This document shows positions 23,674-25,813 of a stretch of 25,813 bases of DNA, piece by piece. Each line of letters begins with the position of its first letter. Positions within the stretch are counted from its first letter, which is position 1. The DNA comes from Bacteroidota bacterium (GTDB taxonomy: Bacteria; Bacteroidota; Bacteroidia; Chitinophagales; Chitinophagaceae): NCBI GenBank assembly GCA_023433345.1, contig JAEZDA010000112.1:1-25813 (forward strand), given 5' to 3'. The notes beneath the pieces are model-generated. The model was not told the DNA's origin and made no database searches. It worked only from the letters and a program-made list of their open reading frames with translations. The position numbers and the translations under genes are program-made.

Positions 23674-23684
23674 TCGTACTTTTG
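23656..23684 (+). promoter_or_regulatory. Candidate promoter of the isocitrate dehydrogenase pair
   Basis: TTTG at 23656-23659, a 17-bp spacer and TACTTTTG at 23677-23684 followed by C match the Bacteroidota -33/-7 arrangement. Transcription would start near 23690, leaving a leader of about 90 nt. Confidence 0.55.
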
Positions 23685-23701
23685 CCGCACTAAAAAAAGC
23701 T

Positions 23702-23767
23702 GAGGCGGGCAATGCCGTACAAGTGTGCGACGCAACCAGAGATGCATAGCGTTGGTTCGCCCGGCTC
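23702..23767 (+). promoter_or_regulatory. Possibly structured 5' leader of icd
   Basis: GAGGCGGGC (23702-23710) can pair with GCCCGGCTC (23759-23767), with 8 of 9 bases matched, closing a 66-nt region. Inside, CGTAC (23716-23720) pairs with GTGCG (23725-23729). Two alternative hairpins compete: ACGC (23730-23733) with GCGT (23749-23752), or AACCA (23734-23738) with TGGTT (23753-23757). It matches no riboswitch I know. Confidence 0.3.
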
Positions 23768-23782
23768 CAAACAAATACTACG

Positions 23783-25093
23783 ATGGCAAATAAAATAAGC
23801 ATGGGAAGTGATGGGAAGTTGAAAGTGCCCGATCAACCGATCATTCCATTTATTGAAGGTGATGGCATTGGACCCGAAATTTGGCAGGTTGCGCAAAAGG
23901 TTTTCGACACGGCTGTTGAAAAATCATATGAAGGAAAGAGAAAGATCGAATGGAAGGAAATGCTCGCAGGTGAAAAAGCGTTTAACCGTACGGGTGAGTG
24001 GCTGCCTGCAGACACATTGCAAACTGCGAAGGAATATGTTATATCAATAAAAGGCCCGCTTACAACGCCCACTGGAGGCGGCATACGTTCACTAAATGTG
24101 GCGATGCGGCAGGACCTTGATCTTTATGCCTGTGTTCGCCCTGTGAAATGGTTCAAAGGTGTCCCCTCTCCTGTTGTTCATCCCGAACATGTGGATATGG
24201 TGATCTTCCGCGAAAACACCGAAGATATTTATGCCGGCATTGAATGGAAAGCAGGATCAGCCGAAGCTCAGAAGTTTGAAAAATTCTTATTGGAAGAAAT
24301 GGGCGTTACAAATGTTCGCTTCCCCGGCGAATCGAGTTATGGTGTGAAGCCGGTTTCATCTGCGGGCACGAAAAGGTTGGTACGTTCCGCAATAGAATAT
24401 GCACTTGAAAATAATCTCCCTTCCGTTACGCTGGTTCACAAAGGAAACATCATGAAATTCACTGAAGGTGGTTTTCGGAACTGGGGCTATGAAGTGGCAC
24501 GCGAAGAATTTGGTGATAAAACCTTTACCTGGGATGAATGGGATGAGCTAAAGAAAACTAACGGTGAGGCACACGCGAATGAAGTGCAACGCAAAGCGAT
24601 CAGTGAAGGAAAGCTCCTGGTGAAAGATATCATTGCTGATAATTTCCTTCAACAAATTTTGATAGCGCCGAAAGATTTTTCAGTGGTTGCAACGCTAAAC
24701 CTGAATGGTGATTATATTTCTGATGCTCTGGCCGCAGAAGTAGGCGGAATAGGCATTGCGCCCGGAGCCAACATCAATTACAAAACGGGCTACGCTGTAT
24801 TTGAAGCAACGCATGGCACTGCACCAAAGTTCGCAGGTACAGATAGCATGAACCCTTCATCAATTATTTTAAGTGGATGCATGATGTTGGAATATATGGG
24901 CTGGAAAGAAGCTGCGGAAATGATCACCACTGCATTGCAGGCAACCATCATGCGTAAAACCGTTACGATAGATTTCTTTAACCTGATGCGGGGCGCAACC
25001 CTTCTGAAAACTTCAGAATTTGGCCAGGAGATCATCAATAATATGGGCGTTGTAACAGCAGACTTCCAGTTGAAACAAAGCTCAAGCCTCTAA
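23783..25093 (+). CDS. icd: Isocitrate dehydrogenase, bacterial (type I) family
   Basis: The enzyme oxidatively decarboxylates isocitrate to 2-oxoglutarate in the TCA cycle. Its 436 residues and motifs match E. coli Icd: PFIEGDGIGPEIW, GPLTTPTGGGIRSLNVAMRQ (the Ser is the one phosphorylated in E. coli, Ser113, here Ser103), FRENTEDIYAGIEW, VHKGNIMKFTEG, and NLNGDYISDALAAEVGGIG. In the cofactor pocket HGTAPKF keeps the Lys that contacts the NADP 2'-phosphate, but the E. coli Tyr345 is Phe, and VTIDFFNLM has Ile and Asn where E. coli has Tyr391 and Arg395. NADP use is likely but not certain. It has its own promoter and a 90-nt leader, and is followed after 36 bp by a second, unrelated-type isocitrate dehydrogenase. 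Confidence 0.95.
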   Translation: MANKISMGSDGKLKVPDQPIIPFIEGDGIGPEIWQVAQKVFDTAVEKSYEGKRKIEWKEMLAGEKAFNRTGEWLPADTLQTAKEYVISIKGPLTTPTGGGIRSLNVAMRQDLDLYACVRPVKWFKGVPSPVVHPEHVDMVIFRENTEDIYAGIEWKAGSAEAQKFEKFLLEEMGVTNVRFPGESSYGVKPVSSAGTKRLVRSAIEYALENNLPSVTLVHKGNIMKFTEGGFRNWGYEVAREEFGDKTFTWDEWDELKKTNGEAHANEVQRKAISEGKLLVKDIIADNFLQQILIAPKDFSVVATLNLNGDYISDALAAEVGGIGIAPGANINYKTGYAVFEATHGTAPKFAGTDSMNPSSIILSGCMMLEYMGWKEAAEMITTALQATIMRKTVTIDFFNLMRGATLLKTSEFGQEIINNMGVVTADFQLKQSSSL

Positions 25094-25129
25094 AATAATC
25101 AAGCAACTTTTTATAGCAAACAAAACAAT

Positions 25130-25813
25130 ATGTCAAAGATCAAAGTAAACAATCCCGTTGTTGAGTTAGACGGAGACGAGATGACAAGGATCATCTGGAA
25201 GTTCATAAAAGACAAACTAATTCTGCCGTATATCGAAGTTCCGATCCAGTATTTTGACCTCGGAATGGAACACCGTGATGAAACCAATGACCAGGTAACG
25301 ATTGATGCCGCAAATGCCATCAAGGCGTGTGGCGTTGGTATTAAATGTGCCACGATTACTCCTGACGAGGCACGCGTGGAAGAGTTTAAACTCAAACAAA
25401 TGTGGAAGAGCCCAAATGGTACCATCCGCAACATTCTCGACGGAACCGTTTTCCGGGAGCCGATCGTAATGAATAATGTTCCGCGCCTCGTTACCAACTG
25501 GACGGCGCCTATAATTGTTGGCCGCCATGCTTTTGGAGATCAGTATCGTGCAACCGATACCGTTATTAAAGGAAAAGGAAAACTCACCATGACCTTCACA
25601 CCGGAAGGCGGAGGAGAAGCCCAGACCTTCGAAGTGTTCAACTTCAAAGGAGATGGTGTTGCGATGACCATGTACAATACAGATGAAAGTATTTATGGCT
25701 TCGCGCGCAGTTGCTTTAACATGGCCTTAAGTAAGAAATGGCCACTTTATCTTTCTACCAAGAACACGATCCTTAAAAAATACGATGGCCGCTTTAAAGA
25801 TATTTTTGAAGAG
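25130..25813 (+). CDS. NADP-dependent isocitrate dehydrogenase, eukaryote-like (type II) family, N-terminal part
   Basis: The reading frame from the ATG at 25130 stays open to the right edge (228 codons, 3' end missing). It matches cytosolic and mitochondrial IDH1/IDH2: VVELDGDEMTRIIWKFIKDK at residues 10-29, CATITPDEARVEEFKL at 73-88, MWKSPNGTIRNILDGTVFRE at 91-110 and APIIVGRHAFGDQYRATD at 126-143. By position it retains Thr77, Ser94, Arg100, Arg109 and Arg132 of human IDH1 numbering, so the isocitrate site is intact as far as visible. Its family is distinct from the upstream enzyme although the reaction is the same. With a 36-bp gap and no terminator visible between, the pair is likely co-transcribed. 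Confidence 0.95.
   Translation, partial: MSKIKVNNPVVELDGDEMTRIIWKFIKDKLILPYIEVPIQYFDLGMEHRDETNDQVTIDAANAIKACGVGIKCATITPDEARVEEFKLKQMWKSPNGTIRNILDGTVFREPIVMNNVPRLVTNWTAPIIVGRHAFGDQYRATDTVIKGKGKLTMTFTPEGGGEAQTFEVFNFKGDGVAMTMYNTDESIYGFARSCFNMALSKKWPLYLSTKNTILKKYDGRFKDIFEE

Noticed and set aside
23702..23768. tRNA-like fold ending in CCA in the icd leader
   Set aside because: The acceptor-like stem is present, but there is no proper T-loop (TTCRA), D arm or anticodon arm of standard size.

Overview
The window comes from a Bacteroidota chromosome, most likely a Chitinophagaceae-like organism. Four things point there. Start codons mostly lack Shine-Dalgarno sequences. Several genes carry the Bacteroidota -7 promoter box TAnnTTTG. 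Lipoproteins have K-D/E-rich residues just after the lipidated cysteine. The housekeeping proteins (M20 peptidase T, NamZ/DUF1343, RsmF-type methylase, three-subunit transhydrogenase) have the form usual in that phylum. Species cannot be fixed from the sequence alone.

Layout. 1-3124, minus strand: a SlyD-like prolyl isomerase with its own terminator, then pepT and an SPFH/band-7 protein, then the first 58 residues of an ExbB/TolQ/MotA-family channel running off the left edge. 3258-5431, plus: a secreted NamZ-like muramidase overlapping fmt by 4 bp. 5425-6396, minus: a secreted LysM plus RlpA-like barrel protein, converging on fmt with a 7-bp overlap. 6482-13955, minus: a tightly packed run thyA-folA-methyltransferase-pntAA-pntAB-pntB-OmpA-like-rsmF, probably one transcription unit. 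It joins dTMP and folate metabolism to proton-driven NADPH production. 14076-15958, plus: mnmA and a small lipoprotein. 16169-17176: divergent DinB and GNAT genes. 17177-17876: a 700-bp gene-free stretch full of short repeats. 17877-23485, plus: three tandem paralogous lipoproteins of about 590 residues, each followed by a related terminator hairpin. 23783 to the right edge, plus: two isocitrate dehydrogenases from different families in tandem, a bacterial type I enzyme and a eukaryote-like type II enzyme, behind a promoter and a possibly structured leader.

Most unusual signals. First, at least seven intergenic tracts are built from degenerate units of exactly 7 bp, with a different unit at most sites; several begin or end within about 10 bp of a stop codon. 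Second, the lipoprotein triplet duplicated as gene-plus-terminator modules, with a conserved N-terminal half that includes a segment resembling the animal CILP/FAM171 module and a strongly diverged C-terminal end. Third, the tandem non-homologous-type isocitrate dehydrogenases. I see no CRISPR array, insertion sequence, rRNA, tRNA, phage or recognisable defence system.
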